NCBI RefSeq assembly: GCF_900302455.1
Contig: NZ_ONZG01000006.1
Coordinates: 62,001-126,000 of the forward strand
Source: Falsiruegeria mediterranea M17
GTDB lineage: Bacteria > Pseudomonadota > Alphaproteobacteria > Rhodobacterales > Rhodobacteraceae
Direction: 5' to 3'
Length of the DNA stretch: 64,000 nucleotides
A program made the position numbers and the translations under genes. This document shows, one piece after another, positions 23,892 to 32,264 of this stretch (the first letter of the stretch is position 1; each line of letters starts with the position of its first letter). The notes under the pieces are model-generated. The model saw only the letters and a program-made list of their open reading frames with translations, made no database searches and was not told the origin of the DNA.

Positions 23892-25034
23892 ATGACAGAA
23901 GAATTGATCCTTGCCAATGCAACGCTGATTTTCCCTGACGAGACCCGCAAAGGGTCCTTGCGGGTGGTGGGCGAGCACATCGAAACCATCGAAGGCGGTG
24001 CGACTGTTCCTGCGGGTGCCGTGGACTGTGAGGGGGATTTTGTCTGCCCCGGCTTGATCGAGCTGCACACAGACAACCTGGAACGCCACATCCAGCCACG
24101 CCCCAAAGTCGACTGGCCTCATGCGGCAGCCATCATCGCCCACGACGCTGAGCTTGCGGGCACCGGCATCACCACTGTTTTTGATGCCATGCGCGTGGGT
24201 TCGATCCCTTCAGGAAAGGCACGCTATGGCAGATACGCGCGTGACCTGGCCACCGAGTTGCTGGAGTTGCGCGCGGCCGATGCGCTCAAGATCAGCCATT
24301 TCCTGCACCTGCGCGCCGAAGTGTGCTCGCAAACCCTGGCGGACGAGCTGCGTGAGTTTGGCGAAGAGGACCGTGTGGGAATTGTCTCCCTGATGGATCA
24401 CACGCCTGGGCAGCGGCAGTTTCGCGACATGACCAAGCTCGAGGCTTATGTGAAGGGCAAGCATTCCATGAGCGACGACGACTTCTTGCAGCATGTCGCG
24501 CAACTCAAGGGGCTGCGGGATCAGTATGGCGATCTGCACGAGGCCGAGACTGTGAGACAGGCAGGCGTCTATGGTGCGGTGCTGGCCAGCCATGATGACA
24601 CCACGGCGGAACAGGTGGCGGTTTCGGCAAGCCACGGTATCCGACTGGCCGAGTTCCCGACGACGGTCGAGGCTGCTCGGGCTTGCCACGAACATGGTAT
24701 CCAAGTGATGATGGGCGCGCCGAACCTTATTCGGGGCGGTTCGCACTCGGGCAATGTGGCGGCGCGGGAGCTGGCCGAGCTGGACTTGCTGGACATCGTT
24801 TCGTCGGATTACGTGCCGTCGGCACTGCTCTTGTCGGCGGTGAAACTGGGCGAGATCTGGGGTGATATGGCGTGCGGGATCAAAACTGCGACGCAAGCAC
24901 CTGCGCAGGCAGTGGGCCTGGACGATCGCGGTGCTTTGCGCGTCGGCGCCCGGGCCGACCTGCTGCGGTTCCGCATGCGGGCCGGGGTTCCGGCTTTGCG
25001 GGCAGTCTGGTCGCGCGGGATGCAGGTGGCGTGA
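23892..25034 (+). CDS. phnM: Alpha-D-ribose 1-methylphosphonate 5-triphosphate diphosphatase
   Basis: A 380-residue amidohydrolase-superfamily enzyme that removes pyrophosphate from the ribosyl triphosphate phosphonate, giving the substrate of PhnJ. Metal and active-site blocks are FVCPGLIELHTDNLERH (near 46), SLMDHTPGQRQFRDM, SHDDTTAEQV, and SSDYVPSALLLSAVKL near 300. Length matches E. coli PhnM (378). It stands outside the phnG-N gene string, on the far side of the reversed DUF1045 gene, so it needs its own promoter in the 53-bp divergent spacer. Elsewhere phnM sits with phnN, so the DUF1045 inversion may be a rearrangement. Confidence 0.95.
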   Translation: MTEELILANATLIFPDETRKGSLRVVGEHIETIEGGATVPAGAVDCEGDFVCPGLIELHTDNLERHIQPRPKVDWPHAAAIIAHDAELAGTGITTVFDAMRVGSIPSGKARYGRYARDLATELLELRAADALKISHFLHLRAEVCSQTLADELREFGEEDRVGIVSLMDHTPGQRQFRDMTKLEAYVKGKHSMSDDDFLQHVAQLKGLRDQYGDLHEAETVRQAGVYGAVLASHDDTTAEQVAVSASHGIRLAEFPTTVEAARACHEHGIQVMMGAPNLIRGGSHSGNVAARELAELDLLDIVSSDYVPSALLLSAVKLGEIWGDMACGIKTATQAPAQAVGLDDRGALRVGARADLLRFRMRAGVPALRAVWSRGMQVA

Positions 25035-25094
25035 CGTTAGGCGCTCTCGTCCTGTGGCGCGGCCAGGAAAGCAGAAAACGGGTGCATCTCGCGA

Positions 25095-25172
25095 GGCTCA
25101 TCCGGTGTGCCGGATGAGCCCGGCCCAACCAGAGGAGGTGCCTCGTCAGGGGCGCCGACGATGGGCGGGAGC
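25095..25172. repeat. Short relative of the structured intergenic element, copy D
   Basis: GGCTCATCCGG (25095-25105), loop TGTG, CCGGATGAGCC (25110-25120) is a perfect 11-bp stem. CGGCCCAAC and GAGGAGGTGCC resemble the conserved block of copies A-C. A wobble-containing hairpin GGTGCCTC/GGGGCGCC and a terminal GCGGGAGC (25165-25172) follow. The left terminal arm is missing. It sits between convergent phnM and the methyltransferase. Confidence 0.6.
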
Positions 25173-25193
25173 CTCCCCGTGTTTCGCGCCGCT

Positions 25194-25670
25194 TTAGGCG
25201 CGGTAGAACAGGTAGCGGTCCGGTGCGATGGTCTCGGGGCCTTTGATCTGTTCGAAGCCGACCAGCGGCTGACCGGACACCAACAGTCCACCGGGTTTCA
25301 TCACGGCGGCGATCAGCGGGCTCAGGCGTGCGGATTCGGCAACATCGTCTTCTTTGATCCCCATGCCAAAGTCGTAATGTGCCAGGGCAATGCTTTGCCC
25401 AAACTCGGCCAGTTTGATCAACATCGGCTCGGCCTCTCCCTGCAGGAAGTCCTCTTCAGGGGGGACGCAGGATGGGTGACACTGCAAGATGCGATCCATC
25501 ACCCAGATGCGACGGCCTGGCAGGATCTCGCGCAGATGGTCATAGGTACGGCCATTGCCAAGTCCCATGTCCAGCACATCGCCGTCCAGCTCAGCGACGG
25601 CTTGGGCCGCCCAGTTCAGCCCGTCCCGTTGGGCGGTAAAACGGCGCAACATCGAATCCAATCGGCTCAT
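25194..25670 (-). CDS. Small SAM-dependent methyltransferase (Methyltransf_17-like)
   Basis: A 158-residue single-domain methyltransferase. Motif I is VLDMGLGNGRTYDHLREI (about 31-48), followed by VMDRILQCHPS; the C-terminal part has MKPGGLLVSGQPL and ends PDRYLFYRA. It shares architecture and many positions with the protein at 40874-41371 (RLD..., GLGNGRTY, FVY/FYR ending), so the two are paralogues. It is the last gene of the minus-strand glycan-type cluster, coupled to the deacetylase by an ATGA overlap. It may methylate the cluster's product; the substrate is unknown. Confidence 0.8.
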   Translation of the reverse strand: MSRLDSMLRRFTAQRDGLNWAAQAVAELDGDVLDMGLGNGRTYDHLREILPGRRIWVMDRILQCHPSCVPPEEDFLQGEAEPMLIKLAEFGQSIALAHYDFGMGIKEDDVAESARLSPLIAAVMKPGGLLVSGQPLVGFEQIKGPETIAPDRYLFYRA

Positions 25671-26440
25671 GGGGTGGGGTCCTCTTCCAGGGTCTCGGCC
25701 ATTGTCCAGACGCGCGCGGGCCCGTCCAAAAGGCGGGTCAGAACTTCGCGGGTGAATTTCCAGATGTCTTCATCATGAACCAGGTGGTGGGTCAACAGCC
25801 CGTAAGGTTCGCTATTGTCGGCCATGCCGGTTCGGCGGTCTTGAAGGTGCTGAACCAGTTGAGAGATCAGGTATTCTTGTGACACCAGACCACGGGTGCC
25901 CCGCCAATCAATCGGATCGAGATGCGTGTTGATCTGCCACAGACCGGGGGCGGCCAAAGCGGCCTTGCGCGGGGTCGCCGTGGACAGAACTCTATAGCCG
26001 AGAGCTGGCAGTTCCCGCACAACCTCCCGATCAATCCGGTTCCAAGGGGGCACAAACATGGGCGCCAATGACGGTCCGAACAGCGTTCGCAGGTGGTCCA
26101 ACCCGTCCTTGGCATCCCGAGTTGTGGCATCGATGGGACGATGCGCGCGAAACTCGGCCTTCTTCTCGGACGCTGGTGCATGGTTCTGATGCGCCCAGCC
26201 ATGAACCACAGGGATCATACCGGGGCTTCCGGCAAGCCTCGTGGCCAAGGCCTTGGAAGCATGCGCCGGGATCACTGCCAAGTGTACCGGAACACCAAGC
26301 TCTTCGGACATCGCGCAGAGCTGCTCCAACGCGGTCGTAGGTTCTATGGCATCGTCATCCCGCCACCAGAGCGGCAGGGTCAGATCTTGCTCGCGCCACA
26401 GCACAAGCTCTGTGTTCAATGGCGACCAATCCGGCGTCAT
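25667..26440 (-). CDS. Polysaccharide deacetylase (NodB-like) family protein
   Basis: A 257-residue protein with a carbohydrate-esterase-4-like layout. WWRDDDAIEPT (near 21-31) supplies the Asp pair, HGWAHQNHAP (near 80) the His motif, and MFVPPWNRIDREVV (near 129) the Arg/Trp-type motif 3. No signal peptide is present, so it would act in the cytosol on a soluble or lipid-linked sugar precursor rather than on exported polymer. It overlaps both neighbours by ATGA, in line with a joint role with the glycosyltransferases, for example de-N-acetylating a GlcNAc unit as in GPI- or mycothiol-type routes (speculative). Confidence 0.8.
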   Translation of the reverse strand: MTPDWSPLNTELVLWREQDLTLPLWWRDDDAIEPTTALEQLCAMSEELGVPVHLAVIPAHASKALATRLAGSPGMIPVVHGWAHQNHAPASEKKAEFRAHRPIDATTRDAKDGLDHLRTLFGPSLAPMFVPPWNRIDREVVRELPALGYRVLSTATPRKAALAAPGLWQINTHLDPIDWRGTRGLVSQEYLISQLVQHLQDRRTGMADNSEPYGLLTHHLVHDEDIWKFTREVLTRLLDGPARVWTMAETLEEDPTP

Positions 26441-27579
26441 ACGTATGCCTCCAATCGGCCTTCGATGATCTCGACGGTCTTCAAGGCACCATCGAACTCG
26501 GCGGCTTGACGCGAGCGCAGGGGCGCGCGCATGGCGTCTTCGATCGAGCGTGCTAGGCGATCATCTGTCAGATCAACACTTGGCAACACCTCGAACCCAG
26601 GTAAATCGGCCAAGCTGCGCGCGCGCAGGGTCTGTTCAACCTCTTGACCGTCATCAAACGGGATCAGAACCGCCGGTGAGCCTGCCTGCAACAGATCCAA
26701 AGCGGTGTTGTAACCGCACATGCTGACCGAGGCGGCAGCGTGATGCAGCATCTGGCGGAAATCCGGGCGCGCGGGTTCAATGGTCACGTTCTCTGGCGGT
26801 GCGTTATGCATCAACGTTGTGATCCGCGCTGTGCTATCGGAGCCACCCACCAACAGGCGCCAGCGTCTGTTGGTGATCTTTCGGGCGGCCTCGATGGCCG
26901 CGCGAAAGATTGGTTCGCCCACCGTTCCGCCACCCGCGCTGACGAGGATTTCTCCGCTGCCAAGGCCGTCGGGATGCGCTCCAGCTGCCGGGGGTGCGAC
27001 ATATCCCGTGTAGATCAGCTTTTCAGCCAAAGCCTCGGATACCGGCCAGCTTACCTCAAGACGCGTGGCGTTCGGGTCGGAATGGACCAGAACCGCATCA
27101 TAAAATTCTAAGAGGATCTCGTCCGTTTTCCGGACCTTCTCGGGTCTCGACGGTGGGGCCAGGATATCGCGGATCGAACAACATATCAGCGGGCGTTTGG
27201 GTATGGCGCGCGCGGCCTTGAGCAGGGCCAGGAATTCATTTCGCAACACGCGGCGCCCAAACGGGAACAGCTCGGTGATCAAGGCGTCAGGCTGCACCTC
27301 TTGCAGGATTTCAACCATCGCCTTGGATCGCGCAGCCAGATACGGCTCGTCCGCGACCTCACCCGCATCGGTCAGCAACCGGGTAAAATTTGTTCCGTCT
27401 GACCTGAGCGGAGGCAAATGGCGCAGATCAACCCCGCTGCTGTCCAACTGTGGTACGGCAAAGCCGCCCGAGATCACCACCACCTCATGCCCTTCTTGCG
27501 CAAAGGCACGGCCCAGGGTCAGCGCGCGGCTCAGATGACCGCTGCCCAGCAGGTGGGTGACGGCGATCAGGACCTTCAT
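26437..27579 (-). CDS. GT28/MurG-like glycosyltransferase
   Basis: A 380-residue GT-B fold protein. The N-terminal Gly-rich loop is VTHLLGSGHLSRALTLGRAF, and the nucleotide-sugar domain has SAGGGTVGEPIFRAAIEAAR and SMCGYNTALDLLQAGSPAV followed by PFDDGQEVEQTLRA, which resembles the UDP-sugar site of MurG. It is not MurG itself, lacking the cell-division context and the lipid I membrane patch, and fits the COG4671-type predicted glycosyltransferases. It overlaps the deacetylase and the histidine phosphatase by ATGA. Donor and acceptor are unknown. Confidence 0.82.
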   Translation of the reverse strand: MKVLIAVTHLLGSGHLSRALTLGRAFAQEGHEVVVISGGFAVPQLDSSGVDLRHLPPLRSDGTNFTRLLTDAGEVADEPYLAARSKAMVEILQEVQPDALITELFPFGRRVLRNEFLALLKAARAIPKRPLICCSIRDILAPPSRPEKVRKTDEILLEFYDAVLVHSDPNATRLEVSWPVSEALAEKLIYTGYVAPPAAGAHPDGLGSGEILVSAGGGTVGEPIFRAAIEAARKITNRRWRLLVGGSDSTARITTLMHNAPPENVTIEPARPDFRQMLHHAAASVSMCGYNTALDLLQAGSPAVLIPFDDGQEVEQTLRARSLADLPGFEVLPSVDLTDDRLARSIEDAMRAPLRSRQAAEFDGALKTVEIIEGRLEAYV

Positions 27580-28157
27580 GCAGCGTCCTCGCGGATCAGC
27601 CGGACGGGCTCGGCCTCGGGTTCAAACGTTTCAAGGTCGACGACAAACAAGCGGTTGCGCTTGATTTTGAACGGGGCATCGCCGTCAAAGTCCCAACCGT
27701 GCGCTTTGGCCAGGATCACCCGCATGATCCCGATGTGACACACGGCGACCGTGTCCGTGGCGCGTGACTGAACCCAAGGCTCCAGCCGCTCCCACAGTTC
27801 TCGAGGACTTTCACCTCCGGGTGCGCGATAATCCCATCCCCAATGCTCGATGTGGCGAAATCCGCTGTCCGGCTGGGCCAACAGATCGACCCCGCGTTTG
27901 CCCTCCCAGTCGCCCCAGTTCATCTCGGTCAGTTCGGGCGCACTCAGCGGCGCCCGCCCGGCCACGATCTCGGCGGTTTCGCGGGCGCGGTGCAGAGGGC
28001 TCGACCATAGTTCTGCATCGGTCCACTCGGGCGGCAGGCTGAACTGGGACAGATCGCGGCGTGCTTCGTCATCCAGCGGAATATCGCTGCGCCCCTGGAT
28101 CTGACCGGCTCGGTTCCACGCGGTATGTCCATGACGAAGAAGAGCAAGACGGGTCAT
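27576..28157 (-). CDS. Histidine phosphatase family protein
   Basis: A 193-residue branch-1 histidine phosphatase. The catalytic motif LALLRHGHTAWNRAGQIQG stands at the N-terminus (His near residue 9), WSSPLHRARETAEIV supplies the second Arg, ELTEMNWGDWEGKRG the acid, and VCHIGIMRVIL the second His. Start ATG 28157 has GAAAGG 6 nt upstream; the longer frame runs into the preceding gene. It lies among glycosyltransferases, so it may remove a phosphate from a sugar or glycosyl-phosphate intermediate, as GpgP does in glucosylglycerate synthesis. It could equally be a general CobC/GpmB-like phosphatase. Confidence 0.88.
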   Translation of the reverse strand: MTRLALLRHGHTAWNRAGQIQGRSDIPLDDEARRDLSQFSLPPEWTDAELWSSPLHRARETAEIVAGRAPLSAPELTEMNWGDWEGKRGVDLLAQPDSGFRHIEHWGWDYRAPGGESPRELWERLEPWVQSRATDTVAVCHIGIMRVILAKAHGWDFDGDAPFKIKRNRLFVVDLETFEPEAEPVRLIREDAA

Positions 28158-29233
28158 CGGGAACCTTTCAAAAACGGGGCAACGGCAGACCAGAACCGCG
28201 CGGTTGCGGCTGGCCTCAGATGGGTGTTTGCGATCATCTCGCGGGCGTTTACACCCCATGTGGCGCGATGGTCGGCATCGCGCAAGAGCGACATGACCAG
28301 AAAAGCCAGTGCCTCTGTCCCGCTTTCGGGGGCAGGGTATCCATCGCCCAAAAGCACATCCCGTACGCCCGGGCGGTCCTGTGCCACCACGGGCAGGCCA
28401 TGCGCCTGAGCCTCAAGGTAAACCATACCGAAGGCTTCATTCACACCGGGCCACAGGAACAGGGACGCTGCGCGATAGGCTTTGTCCAGCGCAGCGCGAT
28501 CCAACTGCCCCAGAAACCGCACGCGTGATCCATAGGGGGCCATCAGGGCCTCGACCTGTGCTCGGGCGGGGCCGTCGCCCGCGATGTCCAGTTGCCAATC
28601 GCCAGTCAGATGCGCAAGCGTTTCGGCGACGATCTCATACGAACGCAACTTGTCGCCTTCGCGCATCATGCCGGTTGCCAGCATTGGACCCGTCAGGGTG
28701 CTGGCCTCGGGCAGATGATCAGCGGGCAGAAACGGAGGGAAATGCACCAGGGCCTGCGTGCCTGCGCGCTCGCGTTCAAGGGTGATCAGGTCGTTGGCTG
28801 TCACGTAGAATATCACACGGGCCGCGTCACAGGCATCGTGGGCGGCTTGCGCAAACCCATACCAGGGGCCGGTCAAGCGGCTGTAGGCTCGGGTGCTTTC
28901 AATCTGGACATATGGGATATCCAGCGCCGCACAGACGCGAGGCCCAATCAGATCAGGGGCTTTATAATAGTTGTGGTAGGTGACCCACAGTTCGGTATCT
29001 CGGGACAGGTCGCGGGTCAGGCGTTCAACTTCGGCGTCCGCTTGCTGGCGCAAATAAGCCTGCCGCGCCGTGTCACCTGCCTTGTCATAGATCTTGAGCT
29101 CCGAGACCAGATCGACCTGCGCGCCGTCGCGCTGTCCGATTGCGGTCATCAAGTTGCGCGCCATTTCACGGTCCCCCGAAGGCACCGCGCTGTGGGGCGA
29201 CTTCATGGGGGCGTAAAAGGCGACGCGAGGCAT
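28154..29233 (-). CDS. Glycosyltransferase, GT4-like
   Basis: A 359-residue GT-B retaining-type glycosyltransferase. The N-terminus MPRVAFYAPMKSPHSAVPSG carries the acceptor-domain loop and a DREMARN segment. The donor domain shows DWQLDIAGDGPARAQVEAL, VRFLGQL, and LWPGVNEAFGMVYLEAQAHG, the E-x7-E motif that binds the nucleotide-sugar. It is coupled to the histidine phosphatase by ATGA, and 4 bp separate it from the next upstream GT4. No membrane segment is present. Substrate is unknown. Confidence 0.85.
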   Translation of the reverse strand: MPRVAFYAPMKSPHSAVPSGDREMARNLMTAIGQRDGAQVDLVSELKIYDKAGDTARQAYLRQQADAEVERLTRDLSRDTELWVTYHNYYKAPDLIGPRVCAALDIPYVQIESTRAYSRLTGPWYGFAQAAHDACDAARVIFYVTANDLITLERERAGTQALVHFPPFLPADHLPEASTLTGPMLATGMMREGDKLRSYEIVAETLAHLTGDWQLDIAGDGPARAQVEALMAPYGSRVRFLGQLDRAALDKAYRAASLFLWPGVNEAFGMVYLEAQAHGLPVVAQDRPGVRDVLLGDGYPAPESGTEALAFLVMSLLRDADHRATWGVNAREMIANTHLRPAATARFWSAVAPFLKGSR

Positions 29234-29237
29234 GGAC

Positions 29238-30482
29238 TCAGTCGCCTTGCATCAGCATGGTCAGCCGGGACGACAAGCGCGCGATGCCAGGGGCCATGCC
29301 GAACTCTCCGACGAGGCGGTCATAGGCGGCGGTGGCATAGGCTTGGGCGCGCGCGGGATTGCTCGCCAGATCACGGATTGCCGCGGTCAATTTGGCCGGG
29401 TCATCTTCGACCAGCAGGCCGTGCGTGCCGCTGTCGATGAATTCGGGGATGGCCGAGACAGGCGTCGACAGGATCGGCAGCATTTGCGAGGCCGCCTCCA
29501 TCAGCACATTGGGCAACCCGTCGCGGTCGCCATCCTTGGCGATCCGACTGGGCAAGACAAACAGATCGGCGGCGCGCATGGCCTCGATCACCTCGGGCTG
29601 ATCACATGCGCCGCGCCAGGTGATGCGATCTGCGACACCCGCCTCTTTGGCTTGCACCTGCAGCGTGTCTTTTAGATCGCCGCCGCCGATGTGAGTCCAA
29701 TGCCAATCCATGTCCGCGGGCAATTGAGCAAAGGCTGCGATCAGCCGGTCAAAGCCTTTCTTTTCGACCAGACGGCCAACCGACATCATGTGAAACGGGC
29801 TGCCCGTGTCGCGCATCGGGCGCTTGGGCGGGGCGGGAAAGCGGGTCAGGTCGAGGCCATGATAGACCAGATCAATCCGGGTCGGATCATCTGCCATCTC
29901 GCGCAGGTGTTCGGCACCAAAGGCGGTGCAGGTGGCACCAAAGACTGCGCCATGGGTGTCGGCACTCAGCTTTTCACGTTTTTCCCATTCGTCGGACGTC
30001 CAGATATCCTTGGCATGGGCGGCAAAGCTCCACGGCAGGCCACGCATGATGGCTGCGTAGCGTGCGACCGACGACGGCGTGTGCATAAAATGGGCGTACA
30101 GGCCTTGCGTGCACTCAGGCAGTTCGGCGGCCAGAACACAGGCTTGGCCAAAGCGCCGGATGCGGTTGTGGGTCAGGTCGCGCACCAGATCGGCGCGCCA
30201 GATGCGATAGGCCTCGGCATAACCGGGCAGCGCTTGGGCTGCTGCGCGCGCGCGCCAGACCCGCTCGGGGTCTTCGTACAGATATTCGGGCAGGTACCGC
30301 ACCCGCGCGTTGATCCGGTCGTGCAGCGGGTGGCGCTTTTTGTCGGTAGGATAGCGCAGTGACCAGATGTCAAACTCGTGGCCGCTGTCTTCGAGCGCGA
30401 CCAGTTCCTGAGCGATGAATGTCTCGGACAGGCGTGGCCAACCTTTGACCACGATCGCCAGGGGCGGATTTCGGGACGTCAT
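29238..30482 (-). CDS. Glycosyltransferase, GT4-like
   Basis: A 414-residue GT-B glycosyltransferase resembling colanic-acid-type enzymes (WcaL/AmsK-like). It has IVVKGWPRLSETFIAQELVA at the start and FAAHAKDIWTSDEWEKREKL in the middle. MSVGRLVEKKGFDRLIAAFA opens the donor domain, and LPSRIAKDGDRDGLPNVLME carries the E-x7-E-like motif. That N-terminal block is common in enzymes adding sugars to lipid-linked repeat units. It overlaps the gene upstream by ATGA. The cluster contains no flippase or polymerase, so the product may be a glycolipid or a small glycoside rather than a capsule. Confidence 0.86.
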   Translation of the reverse strand: MTSRNPPLAIVVKGWPRLSETFIAQELVALEDSGHEFDIWSLRYPTDKKRHPLHDRINARVRYLPEYLYEDPERVWRARAAAQALPGYAEAYRIWRADLVRDLTHNRIRRFGQACVLAAELPECTQGLYAHFMHTPSSVARYAAIMRGLPWSFAAHAKDIWTSDEWEKREKLSADTHGAVFGATCTAFGAEHLREMADDPTRIDLVYHGLDLTRFPAPPKRPMRDTGSPFHMMSVGRLVEKKGFDRLIAAFAQLPADMDWHWTHIGGGDLKDTLQVQAKEAGVADRITWRGACDQPEVIEAMRAADLFVLPSRIAKDGDRDGLPNVLMEAASQMLPILSTPVSAIPEFIDSGTHGLLVEDDPAKLTAAIRDLASNPARAQAYATAAYDRLVGEFGMAPGIARLSSRLTMLMQGD

Positions 30483-31708
30483 TGAGCGGCTTGTTCCGTC
30501 TTGTTGGTCAGCAGGGCGTTCACACGGCGCGTGACATAGTCGAGCCCGTCGAGCAGCCCTGACGAGATGGCCTGCGAGGGTTTGGGCTGCGTTGCCAGGC
30601 CGCGAATGGCCTGGATCATGGTGTCCGGCGTCAACCCGTCGCGGGTTTCATCCAGCATGCGTACCAGCCCCAGGTCCTCGGCGCGGGAGGCGCGCAACCA
30701 TTGTTCCAGACGCGGGGTGGTGCGGGGCACGATCACGGCGGGTTTGTCAAAGGACAGCACCTCGCAAAAGGTGTTGTAGCCACCCATGCAGATCACGCCC
30801 TGGGCGCCTTTGAAGATGGTTTCAATCTGCGATTCAAACCCGACTGCCGTGACGCGCCCATTCAGCGCTTCGACGCGGGTCTCAAAGTCTTCGCGCAGCT
30901 CACCCGACAGGAACGGGCCATAGACCAGGACCGCGCGTGGGGCGAGTTCAGGGTCTTTTTCATAAGCGCTGAGCACAAGGTCGACCATGGCCTTGCCGTC
31001 GCCGCCGCCACCAGGCGTGATCAAAACATAGGGCTGCTGGGGCGGTTTTCCGTCGACGTTGGCTTCGCGTCGCAGATAACCGGTCCAATGCATCCGGGCC
31101 TGTGCATCGGCCGATAGCGGCAGGCCAGCGGTTGGATCATAAATAGAGCGCAGGCCATAAACCCAGATCTCATGATAAAACCGCTCAGTCGCGGTTACGG
31201 CATCCTTGCGTTCCCATTCGGCCGCCAGAACCTCTGGCTCGTCCAGAACATCGCGCAAACCCAAAACCAGTTTGGTTTTGCCTTCATTTTGCAGCGTCTC
31301 GAGTGTCGGCAAAAGCTCGCCGCGAAAACCGGTCGGTTCCTTGTCGACGATCAGAACATCGGGCTCATATTGTCTGGCCGTGGTGCAAATCAGGCCGGAC
31401 CGCAAATCGGTCACCTCTTCGATGCCCATTCCGATCGTTTGCGAGGCATAAGAGCCGTCGCTGCGTTTCGTGACACCGGGGAGCCGCACGTGGTCGACCC
31501 GCCGTGGAAAGGTGAAACGGCCCGCAACAGGTGACCCTGTCAGGATCAGCGCGGACGCCTCTGGATCTGCGGCCGTGATGGCGGCCGCCAAGGCACGGGA
31601 CCGTCGCAAGTGGCCCAAGCCAAAGGTGTCGTGACTGTACAGCATGATACGGGGCGCTCGGGGCCCGCCCTTGTGTACCGTCTTTATTGCGTCCCCGCCC
31701 ATGTTCAC
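30479..31708 (-). CDS. Predicted glycosyltransferase (COG4671/GT28-like)
   Basis: A 409-residue protein with the typical start IMLYSHDTFGLGHLRRSRAL (about 21-40) and the C-terminal sugar-nucleotide block GVICMGGYNTFCEVLSFDKP then RTTPRLEQWLRASRAEDLGL. It resembles the cluster's other GT28-like protein (26437-27579) only in layout, so the two are distant relatives. GTG 31708 has GAGG 8 nt upstream, and this start overlaps by GTGA the end of a possible 97-residue gene. It is the first clear gene of the minus-strand cluster; all downstream members are within a few base pairs. Confidence 0.83.
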   Translation of the reverse strand: MNMGGDAIKTVHKGGPRAPRIMLYSHDTFGLGHLRRSRALAAAITAADPEASALILTGSPVAGRFTFPRRVDHVRLPGVTKRSDGSYASQTIGMGIEEVTDLRSGLICTTARQYEPDVLIVDKEPTGFRGELLPTLETLQNEGKTKLVLGLRDVLDEPEVLAAEWERKDAVTATERFYHEIWVYGLRSIYDPTAGLPLSADAQARMHWTGYLRREANVDGKPPQQPYVLITPGGGGDGKAMVDLVLSAYEKDPELAPRAVLVYGPFLSGELREDFETRVEALNGRVTAVGFESQIETIFKGAQGVICMGGYNTFCEVLSFDKPAVIVPRTTPRLEQWLRASRAEDLGLVRMLDETRDGLTPDTMIQAIRGLATQPKPSQAISSGLLDGLDYVTRRVNALLTNKTEQAAQ

Positions 31709-31998
31709 GTTGTCGACCTCGGAATAGCTCCGGACAAATTGGTTGCTTCGAGCGCACCGTACCGAATTGTGCGGCGAAATCCAAAGCCTCGAATTTGGGC
31801 GGCATTCATTTGGTCATTTGCCACGTGCGCCGCTGCCACATCATCTGCTTTGCCACTTTGAATGAACGGCGCTTTGATGGAGGTCAATCCGGAGTTTGCT
31901 GCCGGGTTGAGTTTGGTGCAGGAATAGGCTCGCAGATAGGGAACACTTGATCCGAAGTGCGCCCGGTCGATATCGTCGTGCAAGGGGCGTGCCGTCAT
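31705..31998 (-). CDS. Possible small protein leading the glycosyltransferase cluster
   Basis: A 97-codon frame with AGGA 7 nt before its ATG and a stop that overlaps the downstream GTG (GTGA), both hallmarks of a real coupled gene. Against it, third-position GC is only about 60 percent by my count, lower than the neighbouring genes, and I recognise no family. The product (starting MTARPLHDDIDRAHF) has no signal peptide or membrane helix. If it is not a gene, positions 31709-32264 are a 556-bp intergenic region. Confidence 0.35.
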   Translation of the reverse strand: MTARPLHDDIDRAHFGSSVPYLRAYSCTKLNPAANSGLTSIKAPFIQSGKADDVAAAHVANDQMNAAQIRGFGFRRTIRYGALEATNLSGAIPRSTT

Positions 31999-32098
31999 GC
32001 CCAAGTCCTATGGTCGGCCGATCTGTCTCGGCTGTTATCCTTCGCGCAGGCACGGTATGAACGTCACAGCCGTCTTGCCCTTCTTTATGTCCTACTAT

Positions 32099-32126
32099 TT
32101 GACCTGAACGAGATTGAAAATAAGAT
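32099..32126 (+). promoter_or_regulatory. Candidate promoter upstream of the MscS-type channel
   Basis: TTGACC (32099-32104), 16 bp, TAAGAT (32121-32126), in the most AT-rich stretch of the area and 139 bp before the start codon. A 10-bp palindrome GTCACGTGAC follows at 32150-32159 in the presumed leader. Match quality is moderate. Confidence 0.35.
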
Positions 32127-32264
32127 ATTACTCACGAAAAGGTAGTTCGGTCACGTGACAGATTGGTTTACCCTGCGTCGGCACTGTGTAAGCAAGCCAT
32201 TTGAACAACATGCGCCTGTCCGATAGGTTCTCTGCCAGGTTCAGTTAACCAAAGAAAGACCTCC

